A stretch of DNA of 64,000 bases. It comes from Marinobacter sp. ATCH36 (GTDB lineage Bacteria > Pseudomonadota > Gammaproteobacteria > Pseudomonadales > Oleiphilaceae). Location: contig NZ_JAMJPL010000001.1 of the NCBI RefSeq assembly GCF_023555055.1, forward strand, positions 1,364,001-1,428,000. The letters run 5' to 3'. The translations under genes were made by a program, and so were the position numbers. Positions 7,195 to 17,364 of this stretch are shown piece after piece. The notes under the pieces were generated by a model, which searched no databases, was not told the origin of the DNA, and saw only the letters and a program-made list of their open reading frames with translations. The stretch's first letter is position 1. The number at the start of each line of letters is the position of its first letter.

Positions 7195-8679
7195 TCAGGT
7201 CTTGGGTGTGGCTTTTTTGCGCGGCGCCCTTCGAGCCCTGGTGGCCGACTTCGCTTTTCCTGCCGCAGGTTCGGATTTACCAGGCGGAGGCAAAACCAGG
7301 CTTTCCAGTTCATCCAGAGCCTCGCCGGTATAGACCGCGAGTTTCTGCATACTGGGCAGCGTGTCGCGGCAGCCTGTGAAGCCAAAGTTCAGTGAGCCTG
7401 CGTAGCTAAGGCAGGTGATGTTGAGAGCTCCACCGTGGGCAATCAGTGACACGGGATACATGGCTTCCAGTCGCGCGCCTTCGTAATACAGCGTTTCTTC
7501 CGGGCCCGGCACATTGGAAATGGTCACGTTGAAAACCGGCCGCATGCGCCCGCCCATACCCGACATCAATTGCAGGATATAGGGCGACATCAGCAGCATG
7601 GTGTACTGGGTCAGTGCCTTGCGGGGCAGCTTTTGCAGGTGTTGTTTTGCCCGCCGGGTGGATTGCTTGATATGCGACAGCCGTGTCAACGGGTCCGCTT
7701 CATTGGTTGCCAGTGAGGCAATCATGAAACTGATCTGCGTCCCCGTACCCTGGTCGTCAGAGGGGCGGATATTAACAGGGATACCCGCAGTCAGTGGTGT
7801 CTCCGGCAAGCCGTCCTGTTCCAGAAGAAAGCGTCGCAGGGCGGTACCACAGAGGTAAAGCACGATATCGTTCAGGGAGCCATTGGTGGCCTGGCTGACC
7901 TTTTTGATGCGCTCCAGTTGATAGTGCTGGGTAGCAAAGCGCCGTTGGCCGGTAACCCGATGATTGAGCGCCGACAGTGGGCCCGCAAATGGCGCGGTAA
8001 GCCCGTCTTCCGGGTGCCGCGCTGACTTGATCAGTCGGTTCATGGCGTCCCACAGGCGCGGGGCCATATCGGCCTGCAGTTTCAGAGCATCCATTGCCTG
8101 TGAAAATGCGGCGGGAACGCTGGCTTCATCGTCGGTTTTACTGCCGCGGGTGCGGTCCGGGCGCACCGACCAGGGAGGCAGCATATTGATTTCACCCGGG
8201 TCCTTGCTCAGCACTCGCTGCATCAGCCGGACACCGCTAATGCCGTCGATCATCGAGTGGTGCATCTTGGTGTAGAGTGCAAAGCGGTTGTTCTCCAGCC
8301 CTTCGATAATGTGGCATTCCCAGAGGGGGCGGGAAAAATCCAGCGGGTTGGAATGTAACCGTGACACCAGGATGCCCAGCTCGCGCTCGCTGCCGGGGCG
8401 GGGCAGCGCTGAATGGCGAACGTGGTAATCCAGGTCGAGCTTTTTGTCGACCTTCCAGGAGGGAGCCACCAGGCGGCCAAGAAATCCGGGAAACGCCAGC
8501 CTGTAGCACCAGGGGGGAGCAATATCGGCATCTGCCTTCATTCGGGCAAGCATGTCCCTCAGAAAGGTTTCCGGGGCATCTTCCGGAAGCGAAAAAATCT
8601 GCAGATTGCCAACGTGCATCGGAGTGTCTTCCGACTCCACAGCCAGCCAGGATGCGTCCAGTGTTCCCAGGCGTTTCAT
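7195..8679 (-). CDS. ws2: wax ester synthase/diacylglycerol acyltransferase, WS2 type
   Basis: The 494-residue bifunctional acyltransferase carries the WS/DGAT catalytic motif HHSMIDG at residues 140-146 and the C-terminal NISNVPGP-type motif (VTISNVPGPEETLYYEGA). It esterifies fatty alcohols or diacylglycerol with acyl-CoA to make storage lipid. I recognise the N-terminus (MKRLGTLDASWLAVESEDTP) and long conserved blocks as the WS2 enzyme of Marinobacter. The frame opens at 8739, but the ATG at 8679 gives the family N-terminus. The last ~28 residues are an Ala/Lys/Arg-rich tail (from about GKSEPAAGK) that may bind nucleic acid or the granule surface. Confidence 0.95.
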   Translation of the reverse strand: MKRLGTLDASWLAVESEDTPMHVGNLQIFSLPEDAPETFLRDMLARMKADADIAPPWCYRLAFPGFLGRLVAPSWKVDKKLDLDYHVRHSALPRPGSERELGILVSRLHSNPLDFSRPLWECHIIEGLENNRFALYTKMHHSMIDGISGVRLMQRVLSKDPGEINMLPPWSVRPDRTRGSKTDDEASVPAAFSQAMDALKLQADMAPRLWDAMNRLIKSARHPEDGLTAPFAGPLSALNHRVTGQRRFATQHYQLERIKKVSQATNGSLNDIVLYLCGTALRRFLLEQDGLPETPLTAGIPVNIRPSDDQGTGTQISFMIASLATNEADPLTRLSHIKQSTRRAKQHLQKLPRKALTQYTMLLMSPYILQLMSGMGGRMRPVFNVTISNVPGPEETLYYEGARLEAMYPVSLIAHGGALNITCLSYAGSLNFGFTGCRDTLPSMQKLAVYTGEALDELESLVLPPPGKSEPAAGKAKSATRARRAPRKKATPKT

Positions 8680-8879
8680 CAATCGTCCTCTTGCCTTTGT
8701 TCTGCTGAACGGTGAGCGACACTCAGCCTTTCCGTTCACTTAATTGTTGTTCGCAAGTATACGCAACAACAGGGATAATCACACGATGAACGAAGTGAAA
8801 GCTTTCAACTTTTTTGCTTCGCTTGTGCTATTTTCTTTAGCTGGCTAACTTCCTTAAAACAATAATCCATGGAGGCACT

Positions 8880-9773
8880 GTGGAGTCCAGTCCGCTGATT
8901 TCTGCAGGGTTACCGATCGCCCTGTTTATCATCATGATCGGTATCGGCATGACCCTGTCCGTCAGGGATTTTCGTCAGGTAGCGGTCTATCCCAAAGGCA
9001 TGATTGTGGGCACGATTGCCCAGATCCTGCTGATGCCCCTGATTGCCTTTGCTTTGGCCTCCATGCTCAATCTGCCTCCCGCCATTGCTGTGGGTCTTGT
9101 GATTATTGCGGCCTGTCCGGGCGGAACGACCTCCAACCTGTTTGTGTTACTGGCGCGGGGCAATATCGCCCTGTCGATTGTGCTGACAGTCACTGCCAGC
9201 CTCATCACCATTGTTACTCTGCCAATCCTCACAAATTATGCGCTGCAGTTGTACGCGGGAACGGAGGAATCCATCACTCTGCCGGTAGGGCGCACGGTGG
9301 GCATGCTGATTGGTATTGTGTTGTTTCCGGTTGCTGTCGGTATGGTTTTTCGCACCCGCGCACCCGATCTGTCACGTCGCGCTGAGAGTGCGGTGAGCGT
9401 ATTCGGGGGCGTGGTTCTGGCGCTGCTGGTGGTCGGGCTGGTCTGGGGAGTGCGGGACCAGATCTGGGATCTGCTTCGCCAGGCGGGCCCTGCGACTATG
9501 TTGTTGAACCTGGCGGGTATTTTTCTCGGTCTTCTGGCAGGCAGGGCGGCCGGGTTAACCCAGCGTGAGTCCATCGCAGTTGCTGTAGAGCTGGGCATAA
9601 AGAACAGCACCATTGCCTTGCTGGTGACCCTGACGCTACTGGAGTCCAGCACCATGTCGATTCCCGCAGCGGTCTACGGCGTGTTGATGTTCCCCATCGG
9701 TTTTCTGTTGGCGGCCTATGGCCGGAAAATTATTCCGGCTACGGTGATCACCAAACCGGTACACGAGACCTGA
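8880..9773 (+). CDS. BASS-family (bile acid:sodium symporter-like) transporter
   Basis: The 297-residue protein has about nine or ten membrane helices and BASS hallmarks: the ACPGGTTSNLFVLLARGN segment near residue 80 and VELGIKNSTIALLV near 237. It starts at a GTG with GGAGG 6-10 bases upstream; the nearby ATG at 8869 is out of frame. The lrgA and lrgB genes follow with a 2-base gap and an overlap, so the three form one operon. The family moves organic anions with sodium; plant BASS6 exports glycolate, which is relevant to the LrgAB neighbours. The actual substrate is unknown. Confidence 0.85.
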   Translation: MESSPLISAGLPIALFIIMIGIGMTLSVRDFRQVAVYPKGMIVGTIAQILLMPLIAFALASMLNLPPAIAVGLVIIAACPGGTTSNLFVLLARGNIALSIVLTVTASLITIVTLPILTNYALQLYAGTEESITLPVGRTVGMLIGIVLFPVAVGMVFRTRAPDLSRRAESAVSVFGGVVLALLVVGLVWGVRDQIWDLLRQAGPATMLLNLAGIFLGLLAGRAAGLTQRESIAVAVELGIKNSTIALLVTLTLLESSTMSIPAAVYGVLMFPIGFLLAAYGRKIIPATVITKPVHET

Positions 9774-9775
9774 CC

Positions 9776-10156
9776 ATGAATTTCCTCAACGGAATCACCC
9801 TGCTGTTGGTCTATCAATTGGCAGGGGAGATCACTGTTCGCCTGTTGGCTGTTCCCATCCCCGGCCCGGTACTGGGGATGGTGATGCTGTTTTTAACGCT
9901 GATGATTCGTGGCAAGACGCCGGAACCGTTGCAGAACGCTTCAACTGCCTTGCTCAGCCACTTGTCATTGCTGTTCGTGCCCGCCGGCGTGGGCATGATG
10001 GCCCATTTTGGCCGAATCGCCGAAGAATGGCTGCCGATTGCACTGACCCTGTTTCTCTCCACCATTATTACCATGGTCGCCACCGCCGGCATCATGCAGG
10101 TGACCACGCGATGGTTTGTCCGGCCAGGAAATGGAGGAGGGCAAGCGGGTGAATGA
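9776..10156 (+). CDS. lrgA: LrgA/CidA-family membrane protein
   Basis: This 126-residue protein has four hydrophobic segments and the family motif IPGPVLGMVMLFL near residue 27, with LFVPAGVGMMAHFG around residues 65-78. LrgA pairs with LrgB, and the complex was first viewed as holin-like but is linked to small organic-acid transport in several organisms (pyruvate in Bacillus, glycolate/glycerate for the plant PLGG1 fusion). The ATG follows the BASS stop by two bases and the 3' end overlaps lrgB, showing tight co-transcription. Confidence 0.88.
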   Translation: MNFLNGITLLLVYQLAGEITVRLLAVPIPGPVLGMVMLFLTLMIRGKTPEPLQNASTALLSHLSLLFVPAGVGMMAHFGRIAEEWLPIALTLFLSTIITMVATAGIMQVTTRWFVRPGNGGGQAGE

Positions 10157-10874
10157 ACCGGCCATCAGGGATATCTGGGTTTATCTTTCCGCGTCACCGT
10201 TACTGGGGCTGACCATAACGCTGGTGGCCTATGGGCTGGCCTATCGCCTGTATCTGAAGACCGGCTCGAATCCGCTGGTGAATCCCGTGGTAACGTCGGT
10301 GGCGCTGCTGATTGCATTTCTTCTGGCCACCGGGACGGCCTATGATGAGTACTTTGAAGGCGGGCAGTTTGTTCACTTTCTGCTGGGGCCGGCCACTGTT
10401 GCACTGGCCGTTCCCCTGTATCAGCAATTTTCCCGGCTGCGCCAGCTCTGGTTGCCGGTTACCATCTCCCTGGTCAGCGGCGTGGTCATTGCGGCTGGCA
10501 GCTCCATCGCCCTGGCATGGTTACTTGGCGGATCCCGGGAAATCCAGATGTCACTGGCGCCCAAATCCGCGACCGCACCGGTGGCCATGGGTATTGCCGA
10601 AACCATCGGTGGTATCCCTTCATTGACCGCTGTTTTGGTGGTGGCTACCGGCATCGTCGGTGCGGTACTCGGCACCAAGCTGTTTGAGTGGATGCGAATC
10701 ACCGACGACAGTGTTAAAGGCATTGCCATGGGTGTGGCCTCCCACGGCATTGGCACGGCGCGAGCGTTTCAGGTCAGCTCCCAGATGGGTGCTTTTTCCG
10801 GCCTGGCGATGGCTCTTTCTGCATTCGCGACAGCCCTTGTCGTTCCCTGGCTGGTGGATCTGATTGGAATCTAG
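10149..10874 (+). CDS. lrgB: LrgB-family membrane protein
   Basis: The 241-residue protein has multiple hydrophobic helices and LrgB motifs: LLGPATVALAVPLY near residue 80, LAPKSATAPVAMGIAE near 138 and ASHGIGTARAFQ near 198. The GTG at 10149 is preferred because GGAGGAG lies 9 bases before it; ATG 10131 and TTG 10116 are also in frame. It overlaps lrgA by 8 bases. It should form a membrane complex with LrgA, and with the BASS gene it completes a three-gene transport operon. Confidence 0.87.
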   Translation: MNEPAIRDIWVYLSASPLLGLTITLVAYGLAYRLYLKTGSNPLVNPVVTSVALLIAFLLATGTAYDEYFEGGQFVHFLLGPATVALAVPLYQQFSRLRQLWLPVTISLVSGVVIAAGSSIALAWLLGGSREIQMSLAPKSATAPVAMGIAETIGGIPSLTAVLVVATGIVGAVLGTKLFEWMRITDDSVKGIAMGVASHGIGTARAFQVSSQMGAFSGLAMALSAFATALVVPWLVDLIGI

Positions 10875-10888
10875 TGAGAGAGCGTACT

Positions 10889-10905
10889 TTTGGTGCAACA
10901 CCAAA
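10889..10905. repeat. short perfect inverted repeat downstream of lrgB
   Basis: TTTGGTG-CAA-CACCAAA is a 7-bp stem with a 3-base loop, 15 bases after the lrgB stop. It could end the lrgB transcript, or be an operator before the TonB receptor gene; there is no T-run. Confidence 0.4.
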
Positions 10906-10999
10906 GTGTGACCCCGGGAGGTTAAAGATCTCATACAAACCCGTAGTAACCTCGTATTCAATTCACAGGGTAATCATTGAATAAGAATCAGGGGGAAGA

Positions 11000-13072
11000 G
11001 TGATTGGTATAAGGACGTCGGTTGTGGCCTGTTCAGTTATGGTGGCCGCTGGTGCATCAGCAGTGGCCAACGCACAGGAAACCAGTGAGTCGGATGAAAC
11101 CGTCATTGAGGTTACGTCCCCCCGGTTGGTGAGGGATCTGTACGAAACGCCTGCTGCCGTTTCCGTTACAGATACGCCCGACATTCAGGAGGGCCAGCAG
11201 CGCCTGCAGCTGGATGAATCGCTGGATACGGTCCCCGGCCTGTTTTTCCAGAACCGCTATAACTTCGCGCAGAACCTTCGACTGTCCACCCGTGGTTTTG
11301 GGGCCCGGTCGCCGTTCGGCATTCGGGGTATTCGTATCCAGGTTGATGGCATTCCCTACACCCTGCCGGATGGCCAATCCCAGATTGATGCGGTGGACCT
11401 GGATTCCGCCCAGCGCATCGAGGTCATTCGGGGGCCGTCATCGGTTCAGTACGGCAATGCCTCCGGCGGCGTGATTGACATCACCACCGCCCGGGGAGAC
11501 GACCAGCCGCCGGGTACTCGGCTGCGCCAGGATGTCGGCAGCAACGACTATTACAAGACCACCGCTCAGGCCAACGGCACCCGGGGTAACACCAGCGGCA
11601 TTGCCACCATGTCCTGGCTTAACTATAACGGCTATCGTGAACAGAGTGAGGTGGAGAAGGGCCTGTTCAACGGCCGCTTGTCTCATGAATGGGGCGAAGG
11701 GCAGCGGTTAACCGCCACGCTCAATGCCCTGCACACGCCAAAGGCGGGGGATCCCGCGGGCCTTACCGCTGAACAGGTCGCCGAAGACCGGCGCCAGGCC
11801 ACCGACAATGCGAAAAGGCTGGATTCGGGGCAGGATGTTGACCAGCAGACGTTCGGTCTGCTGTATGAAACACCGACCGCCGGTGCCGGGGATTTAACCG
11901 TCAGCACCTTTTTTACACGCCGTGATTTCAGACAGCAACTGCCCTTTCCTGGCCCCAGTCTGATTGCGTATGATCGTCAGTTTTACGGTATCAGCTCGGA
12001 TTACCAACAGGGCAGTGAAGTGGCAGGGCGTCCGCTGACCTGGGTGGTGGGGGCAGACCTGCATCGCCAGGTTGACGAACGCCGCCGCTATTCGGTTTCA
12101 TTTAACGGGGATGTCACCGGGCAGACCCAGGAGGAAACCCAGAATGCGACAACAGCGGCGATATTTGCGCAGGGCGATCTGGCCATAACCGAGCGTTTGA
12201 ATGTGTCGATCGGCACCCGGTTTGACCGTCTCAGGCTGTCCGTGGATGACGATAAGCTGGATGACGGGGATGATTCCGGCAGCCGCACCTATGATGAGTT
12301 CAGCGGGTTTACCGGTATCAGTTACCGGCTTGCTCCTCGCCAACAATTGTATGCAACGATTGGCACGGCGTTCGAGTCTCCCACCTTTACTGAATTTGCC
12401 AACCCCGATGGCAGCGGTGGGTTCAACCCCGATATCGAGCCGCAACAGGCCCTCAACCGGGAAGTAGGGGTGCGCGGCAGTTTTGGGCAGGGGGTGAGCT
12501 ATGATCTGGCACTGTTTTCAATACGGGTGGACGATGAAATTCTTCCCTATGAAATAGACAGCCGCACCTTCTACGAAAATGCCGGGCGCACGGAACGCAA
12601 CGGCATCGAACTCGGCCTGAGCTGGGATATTTCATACGCCTGGCGGATAACCAGCGCACTGACCCTTGCCGATTACGAGCTCAGGGATTTCACCGGCGAA
12701 CAGGGTAACGACGCCGACGGCAACCGCCTGCCCGGCCTGCCCCGTGAGCAGTGGGTGACGGAAGTGGAATGGCGCGGCGATGGCCAGCGCTTTGCGGCGT
12801 TGGAATGGCAGTACGTTGGCGACCTGTATGCTGAAAACAGCAACCAGACAAACGTCCCCGGCTATTGGTTGCTGGGCGTCCGGGCCGGCGATACCGTTCG
12901 TTTCGGTACTCAGAGCCTGAACGTCTACGGTGGCGTCCGTAACGTGTTGGATGAGGACTACTTCAGCAATATTCGTATCAATGCCAACGCTGACCGGCCG
13001 GTGGAAGACAGGGGCTATTTCGAGCCCGCCCCGGGAAGAACTTTTTATGCTGGCGTGGAATGGGTATTCTGA
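11000..13072 (+). CDS. TonB-dependent outer-membrane receptor
   Basis: The 690-residue protein starts at a GTG preceded by AGGGGGAAG. It has a signal peptide ending in VANAQE, a TonB-box-like stretch (ETVIEVTSP), a plug domain with LRLSTRGFG and RIEVIRGPSSVQYGNASGGVI (about residues 95-155), and a long beta-barrel ending in TFYAGVEWVF with a terminal aromatic. Such receptors import iron-siderophores or other scarce ligands with TonB energy; close relatives include FecA/PfeA-like proteins, but the ligand cannot be assigned. Neighbours give no substrate clue. No frameshift is seen. Confidence 0.88.
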   Translation: MIGIRTSVVACSVMVAAGASAVANAQETSESDETVIEVTSPRLVRDLYETPAAVSVTDTPDIQEGQQRLQLDESLDTVPGLFFQNRYNFAQNLRLSTRGFGARSPFGIRGIRIQVDGIPYTLPDGQSQIDAVDLDSAQRIEVIRGPSSVQYGNASGGVIDITTARGDDQPPGTRLRQDVGSNDYYKTTAQANGTRGNTSGIATMSWLNYNGYREQSEVEKGLFNGRLSHEWGEGQRLTATLNALHTPKAGDPAGLTAEQVAEDRRQATDNAKRLDSGQDVDQQTFGLLYETPTAGAGDLTVSTFFTRRDFRQQLPFPGPSLIAYDRQFYGISSDYQQGSEVAGRPLTWVVGADLHRQVDERRRYSVSFNGDVTGQTQEETQNATTAAIFAQGDLAITERLNVSIGTRFDRLRLSVDDDKLDDGDDSGSRTYDEFSGFTGISYRLAPRQQLYATIGTAFESPTFTEFANPDGSGGFNPDIEPQQALNREVGVRGSFGQGVSYDLALFSIRVDDEILPYEIDSRTFYENAGRTERNGIELGLSWDISYAWRITSALTLADYELRDFTGEQGNDADGNRLPGLPREQWVTEVEWRGDGQRFAALEWQYVGDLYAENSNQTNVPGYWLLGVRAGDTVRFGTQSLNVYGGVRNVLDEDYFSNIRINANADRPVEDRGYFEPAPGRTFYAGVEWVF

Positions 13073-13109
13073 GGCCTGATAACAACACGAACCCCAGGTA
13101 TTGATAATC

Positions 13110-14468
13110 ATGCAAACCAAGTTTCTTCTCGAAGAAAGCCAGATGCCGAAGTACTGGTACAACCTGCAGGCAGATTTTCCGGAGCCTCTGCCCGCGGTAC
13201 TTCATCCCGGGACACAGCAGCCGGTTGGGCCTTCTGATCTTGAGCCGTTGTTTCCCATGTCGCTCATTGAGCAGGAAGTGACCACTGAACGGGAAGTTGA
13301 AATTCCCGAACCCGTGCGGGATGTTTACAAGCTCTGGCGACCAGCCCCCTTATACCGGGCCCACGGCCTTGAGAAGGCACTGGGAACACCAGCCAAAATT
13401 TTCTATAAGTACGAAGGGGTTAGCCCGGCTGGTAGCCACAAGCCCAACACCGCCATTCCCCAGGCTTTCTATAACCGCGAAGCCGGAATTCGTACCCTTA
13501 CCACGGAAACAGGCGCGGGCCAGTGGGGCACGTCACTGTCGTTTGCCGGGTCGCTGTTCGACATGGACGTGACCGTTTTCCAGGTGCGGGTTTCCTATGA
13601 TCAGAAGCCCTACCGCCGTGCGGTGATGGAAACCTACGGCGCCAGATGTGTGGCATCACCATCGGAGCTGACAGAATTCGGGCGCAAGGTGCTTGCGGAC
13701 AATCCGGACCATACCGGCAGCCTTGGCATTGCCATTTCCGAGGCCGTGGAGCTGGCGGTGCAGGATCCGAATACCAAGTACGCACTGGGGTCAGTTCTGA
13801 ACCATGTGTTGCTGCATCAGAGCATTATTGGCCTGGAGTCCATGCAGCAGATGGAAATGGCGGATTGCTGGCCGGATGTCATCGTAGGTTGTACCGGTGG
13901 TGGGTCCAATTTCGCCGGCATCGCATTCCCGTTCATGGGCCATGCGCTTCGCGGCGGGCAGAAATCACGGATTGTGGCCGTAGAACCCTCCGCCTGCCCG
14001 ACCCTGACCCGAGGTAAATACGCCTACGATTACGGTGATACTGCCCACATGACGCCGCTTACCAAGATGCATACCCTGGGGTCCGGCTTCACCCCGCCGG
14101 GCTTCCATGCTGGCGGTCTGCGCTACCATGGTATGGCGCCCATGGTGTCCCATGCCAAGGAGCTGGGGCTGTTTGAGGCAGTGTCCTATACGCAGCGTGA
14201 ATGCTTTGAGGCGGGTGTGCTGTTCGCACGTAACGAAGGCATTGTGCCGGCGCCGGAAGCCAATCATGCGGTAAAGGGTGCTATTGACGAGGCCATGCGC
14301 TGCAAGCGCGAAGGCAAGGAAGAGGTCATCCTGTTCAACCTCTGCGGTCACGGCCATTTTGATATGGCGGCCTATACATCGTATTTCGCTGGTGAACTGA
14401 GCGACCACGAATACGATGATCAGGAACTGGCCATGGCCCTGTCGGGTTTGCCTTCTGTTCCGGCGTAA
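13110..14468 (+). CDS. TrpB2-type tryptophan synthase beta-like PLP enzyme
   Basis: The 452-residue protein has the long N-terminus of the TrpB2 subfamily, the PLP-lysine motif EGVSPAGSHKPNTA (about residue 107) and the phosphate-binding CTGGGSNFAG. TrpB2 converts indole and serine to tryptophan without needing TrpA. The gene stands apart from any trp operon here, which is typical of TrpB2, and its role may be indole salvage. The ATG at 13110 is chosen; a TTG at 13101 is in frame. It converges on spoVR with a strong hairpin between them. Confidence 0.9.
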   Translation: MQTKFLLEESQMPKYWYNLQADFPEPLPAVLHPGTQQPVGPSDLEPLFPMSLIEQEVTTEREVEIPEPVRDVYKLWRPAPLYRAHGLEKALGTPAKIFYKYEGVSPAGSHKPNTAIPQAFYNREAGIRTLTTETGAGQWGTSLSFAGSLFDMDVTVFQVRVSYDQKPYRRAVMETYGARCVASPSELTEFGRKVLADNPDHTGSLGIAISEAVELAVQDPNTKYALGSVLNHVLLHQSIIGLESMQQMEMADCWPDVIVGCTGGGSNFAGIAFPFMGHALRGGQKSRIVAVEPSACPTLTRGKYAYDYGDTAHMTPLTKMHTLGSGFTPPGFHAGGLRYHGMAPMVSHAKELGLFEAVSYTQRECFEAGVLFARNEGIVPAPEANHAVKGAIDEAMRCKREGKEEVILFNLCGHGHFDMAAYTSYFAGELSDHEYDDQELAMALSGLPSVPA

Positions 14469-14477
14469 ATCAGGCCT

Positions 14478-14503
14478 GATGAGTGACCTTGCGGTCACTC
14501 ATC
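14478..14503. terminator. strong hairpin between converging genes
   Basis: GATGAGTGACC-TTGC-GGTCACTCATC is an 11-bp perfect stem with a 4-base loop. It overlaps the last three codons of spoVR, so it would act as a bidirectional terminator for trpB2 and spoVR. No T-run is visible on either side. Confidence 0.6.
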
Positions 14504-16039
14504 ATCCAGATCCTTTGGCGGGCAGTGTGCTTCGTCCACCACCTGGCCGTCGTCGACACTCTCCAGGTGCACATCGAAGCCCCACAGCCGGTGGACATGG
14601 CGCAGTACTTCCTCGGTATCTTCACCCAATGGCACCCGGTCTACAGGAATGTGCCGCAGGGTCAGTGAGCGGTCACCCCGCACATCCACGTTCCACACCT
14701 GAATATTGGGCTCGCGGTAGCTGAGGTTGTACTGCCGTGCCAGCTTTTCCCTGAGGACGCGGTATCCCGGGTCGTCGTGGATCGCGGTGATACGGTAGAC
14801 ATCCTCTTCATCGTCGTTCTGGATGGCGAAGAACTTCAGGTCCCGCATCACCTTGGGCGACAGGAACTGCTGAATAAAGCTTTCATCCTTGAAGTTCTTC
14901 ATGGCGAAATGCAAGGTTTGTACCCAGTCCGTACCCGCAATATCCGGAAACCATTCCCGGTCCTCATCGGTCGGATTTTCGCAGATGCGCCGCAGGTCGG
15001 TGAACATGGAAAAACCCAGGGTGTAAGGGTTGATGCCCGAATACCAGGGGCTGTCGAACGGCGGTTGGTAGACCACCGCGGAATGACTCTGCAGGAACTC
15101 CAGCATGAAGCCGTCGTTGACCAGACCCTTGTCGTACATGCGGTGTAACAGGGTATAGTGCCAGAAGGTAGCCCAGCCTTCGTTCATCACCTGGGTCTGG
15201 CGCTGGGGGTAGAAATACTGCGCCAGCTTGCGGACGATACGGATGATTTCCCGTTGCCAGGTTTCCAGCAACGGCGCATTTTTTTCAATGAAGTAAAGAA
15301 TGTTTTCCTGGGGCTCCTCTGGATACCGCTGCTTGCGTCTGACCGGGTCTTCGTCGTCGTCCAGTTTTGGAATGGTTCGCCAGAGGTCGTTGAGCCTGCG
15401 CTGCTGGTATTCTTCGCGCTCCTTCTGCCGGCGTGCTTCTTCGGCGGCGGAAATGGGGGCGGGGCGCTTGTAACGATCCACGCCGTAATTCATCAGCGCG
15501 TGGCAGGAGTCCAGGATCTGTTCAACAGCGTCCACTCCGTGGCGCTCCTCGCATTCAGCCACGTAGTCCCGTGCGAAGACCAGGTAGTCGATAATGGCGC
15601 TGGCATCGGTCCAGGTACGGAACAGGTAATTGCCCTTGAAGAATGAGTTGTGGCCATAGGAGGCATGGGCAATTACCAGCGCCTGCATAGGTAGGGTGTT
15701 CTCTTCCATCAGGTAGGCTATGCAGGGATTTGAATTAATGACAATCTCATACGCCAGCCCCATCTGGCCCCGTTGATAACCCTTGGAGGTCGACAGGAAC
15801 TGCTTGCCAAAGGACCAGTGGTGGTAGCCAACCGGCATGCCTACGGAACTGTAGGCATCCATCATCTGCTCAGCGCTGATCACCTCAACCTGGTTGGGGT
15901 AGGTGTCCAGCCCGAACTCTGCCGCGCATTTGGCGATTTCCTCGTCGTACTTTTCCAGCAGTGGAAAGGTCCACTCGGAGCTGGTGGAAATCGGCTCCCG
16001 GGTTCTCGGCTCGTTGGGTCTGTCCATGGTGTCGGTCAT
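14495..16039 (-). CDS. SpoVR-family protein (YcgB-like)
   Basis: This 514-residue protein belongs to the SpoVR/YcgB family, seen from HHWSFGKQF (about residue 73), [16 protein letters not shown] (about 130) and [10 protein letters not shown]. The biochemical function is not established; the family is tied to sporulation cortex formation in Bacillus and to stress or stationary phase in Gram-negatives. It overlaps the upstream yeaH-type gene by ATGA and is last in a prkA-yeaH-spoVR operon, a widely conserved trio. Confidence 0.92.
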   Translation of the reverse strand: MTDTMDRPNEPRTREPISTSSEWTFPLLEKYDEEIAKCAAEFGLDTYPNQVEVISAEQMMDAYSSVGMPVGYHHWSFGKQFLSTSKGYQRGQMGLAYEIVINSNPCIAYLMEENTLPMQALVIAHASYGHNSFFKGNYLFRTWTDASAIIDYLVFARDYVAECEERHGVDAVEQILDSCHALMNYGVDRYKRPAPISAAEEARRQKEREEYQQRRLNDLWRTIPKLDDDEDPVRRKQRYPEEPQENILYFIEKNAPLLETWQREIIRIVRKLAQYFYPQRQTQVMNEGWATFWHYTLLHRMYDKGLVNDGFMLEFLQSHSAVVYQPPFDSPWYSGINPYTLGFSMFTDLRRICENPTDEDREWFPDIAGTDWVQTLHFAMKNFKDESFIQQFLSPKVMRDLKFFAIQNDDEEDVYRITAIHDDPGYRVLREKLARQYNLSYREPNIQVWNVDVRGDRSLTLRHIPVDRVPLGEDTEEVLRHVHRLWGFDVHLESVDDGQVVDEAHCPPKDLDDE

Positions 16040-17331
16040 GCGGCTTTCCTCTCGAACAACTGGCGGAAGACCGGGTAGATCTCACCGGGGTCGGCGATCT
16101 GCTGCAGGGCGAAACTCTGGGGGAATCGTTCCTGGATCTTCTCGTACTCGTACCACAGCATCTGGTGATCCTGGGGTGTGATCTCCACATAGGCGTAATA
16201 CTGAACCAGCGGCAGGATGCTGTCAGCCAGCAACTTGCTGCAGATGGGCGAGTCATCATTCCAGTTATCGCCATCCGAGGCCTGGGCTGCGTAAATGTTC
16301 CATTCAGCCGGAGAATAACGGGACTCGATGATTTTGTGCATCAGTTTGAGGGCACTGGAGACGATGGTGCCGCCGGTCTCCCGTGAGTAGAAGAATTCCT
16401 GCTCATCCACTTCTTTGGCGCTGGTGTGGTGGCGAATGAAGACCACTTCGATTTTTTTGTAGTTCTTCTTCAGGAACAGGTAGAGCAGGATAAAGAAACG
16501 TTTGGCGATGTCCTTGTGCATCTGGGTCATCGACCCGGACACGTCCATCAGGCAGAACATCACAGCACTGGTGGCCGGTTGTGGCTTCTTCAGGTGCTGG
16601 CGGTACCGCAGGTCGATCTCGTCGATGAAGGGAATACGGCGGACATTGGCCTTAAGTTCTGCAATTTCCTCCTCCAGGGCCTTGATCTGATCTTCATGGC
16701 TAAATGCCGCATCCAGATCATTCGGTGCTTCTTTCAGAGCTGCCAATTCCTTCTCCAGGTCCCGGATTTTCTTCTTGCGGGCACCACCGAGGCCCAGCCG
16801 CCGCGCGTGCGCGCCTCTAAGGGAACGCACCACGTCCAGCTTGGCTGGAACGCCCTGGGTGGAGAAGCCGGAGCGAACATACTTGAACGCTTCGGTATCT
16901 TTCAGCTTTTTGCGGGCGAGATTGGGTAACTCCAGGTCATCAAACAGAAAATCCAGGAACTCTTCCTGAGTAATCTGGAAGGCAAATTCGTCCATACCCT
17001 CGCCATCCGGGCTGGCCTGGCCCTGACCCTGGCCTCCACCACCCCCGCCCGGAGGTTTGGGCACGGTATCGCCAGTTACAAACTCCTTGTTGCCGGGGTG
17101 GATTACCTCACGTTTGCCGCCCTGGCCGTGATGAAAAATCGGTTCATCGGTATCCCTGGAAGGGATGCTGACGCTTTCGCCTCGTTCGATATCCGTGATG
17201 GAGCGACGGTGAACCGCATCCGCCACCGCCTTCTTGATGTGGTGGCGGTAACGGCGCAGGAACCTTTCCCTGTTTACCGCGCTTTTATTCTTCCCGTTCA
17301 GTCGCCGATCGACTACGTGGGTCATGCCCAT
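16036..17331 (-). CDS. yeaH: YeaH/YhbH-family (UPF0229) protein
   Basis: The 431-residue protein has the family N-terminus ([23 protein letters not shown]), a glycine-rich segment ([12 protein letters not shown], about residues 91-102), a predicted coiled coil (about 180-230) and a von Willebrand A-like C-terminal part with [11 protein letters not shown] containing the metal-site DxSxS. It probably partners the PrkA kinase encoded 33 bases upstream and the SpoVR protein overlapping downstream. The molecular role is unknown; the E. coli homologue acts in the stationary-phase and nitrogen-stress response. Confidence 0.92.
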   Translation of the reverse strand: MGMTHVVDRRLNGKNKSAVNRERFLRRYRHHIKKAVADAVHRRSITDIERGESVSIPSRDTDEPIFHHGQGGKREVIHPGNKEFVTGDTVPKPPGGGGGGQGQGQASPDGEGMDEFAFQITQEEFLDFLFDDLELPNLARKKLKDTEAFKYVRSGFSTQGVPAKLDVVRSLRGAHARRLGLGGARKKKIRDLEKELAALKEAPNDLDAAFSHEDQIKALEEEIAELKANVRRIPFIDEIDLRYRQHLKKPQPATSAVMFCLMDVSGSMTQMHKDIAKRFFILLYLFLKKNYKKIEVVFIRHHTSAKEVDEQEFFYSRETGGTIVSSALKLMHKIIESRYSPAEWNIYAAQASDGDNWNDDSPICSKLLADSILPLVQYYAYVEITPQDHQMLWYEYEKIQERFPQSFALQQIADPGEIYPVFRQLFERKAA

Positions 17332-17364
17332 AGTTTCACTCCAGTTCCGCTGATGACGGCTGAC

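Noticed and set aside
10951..10991. Fur box before the TonB-dependent receptor
   Set aside because: Only one half (TAATCATT) resembles the consensus; the rest does not, so it was not listed.
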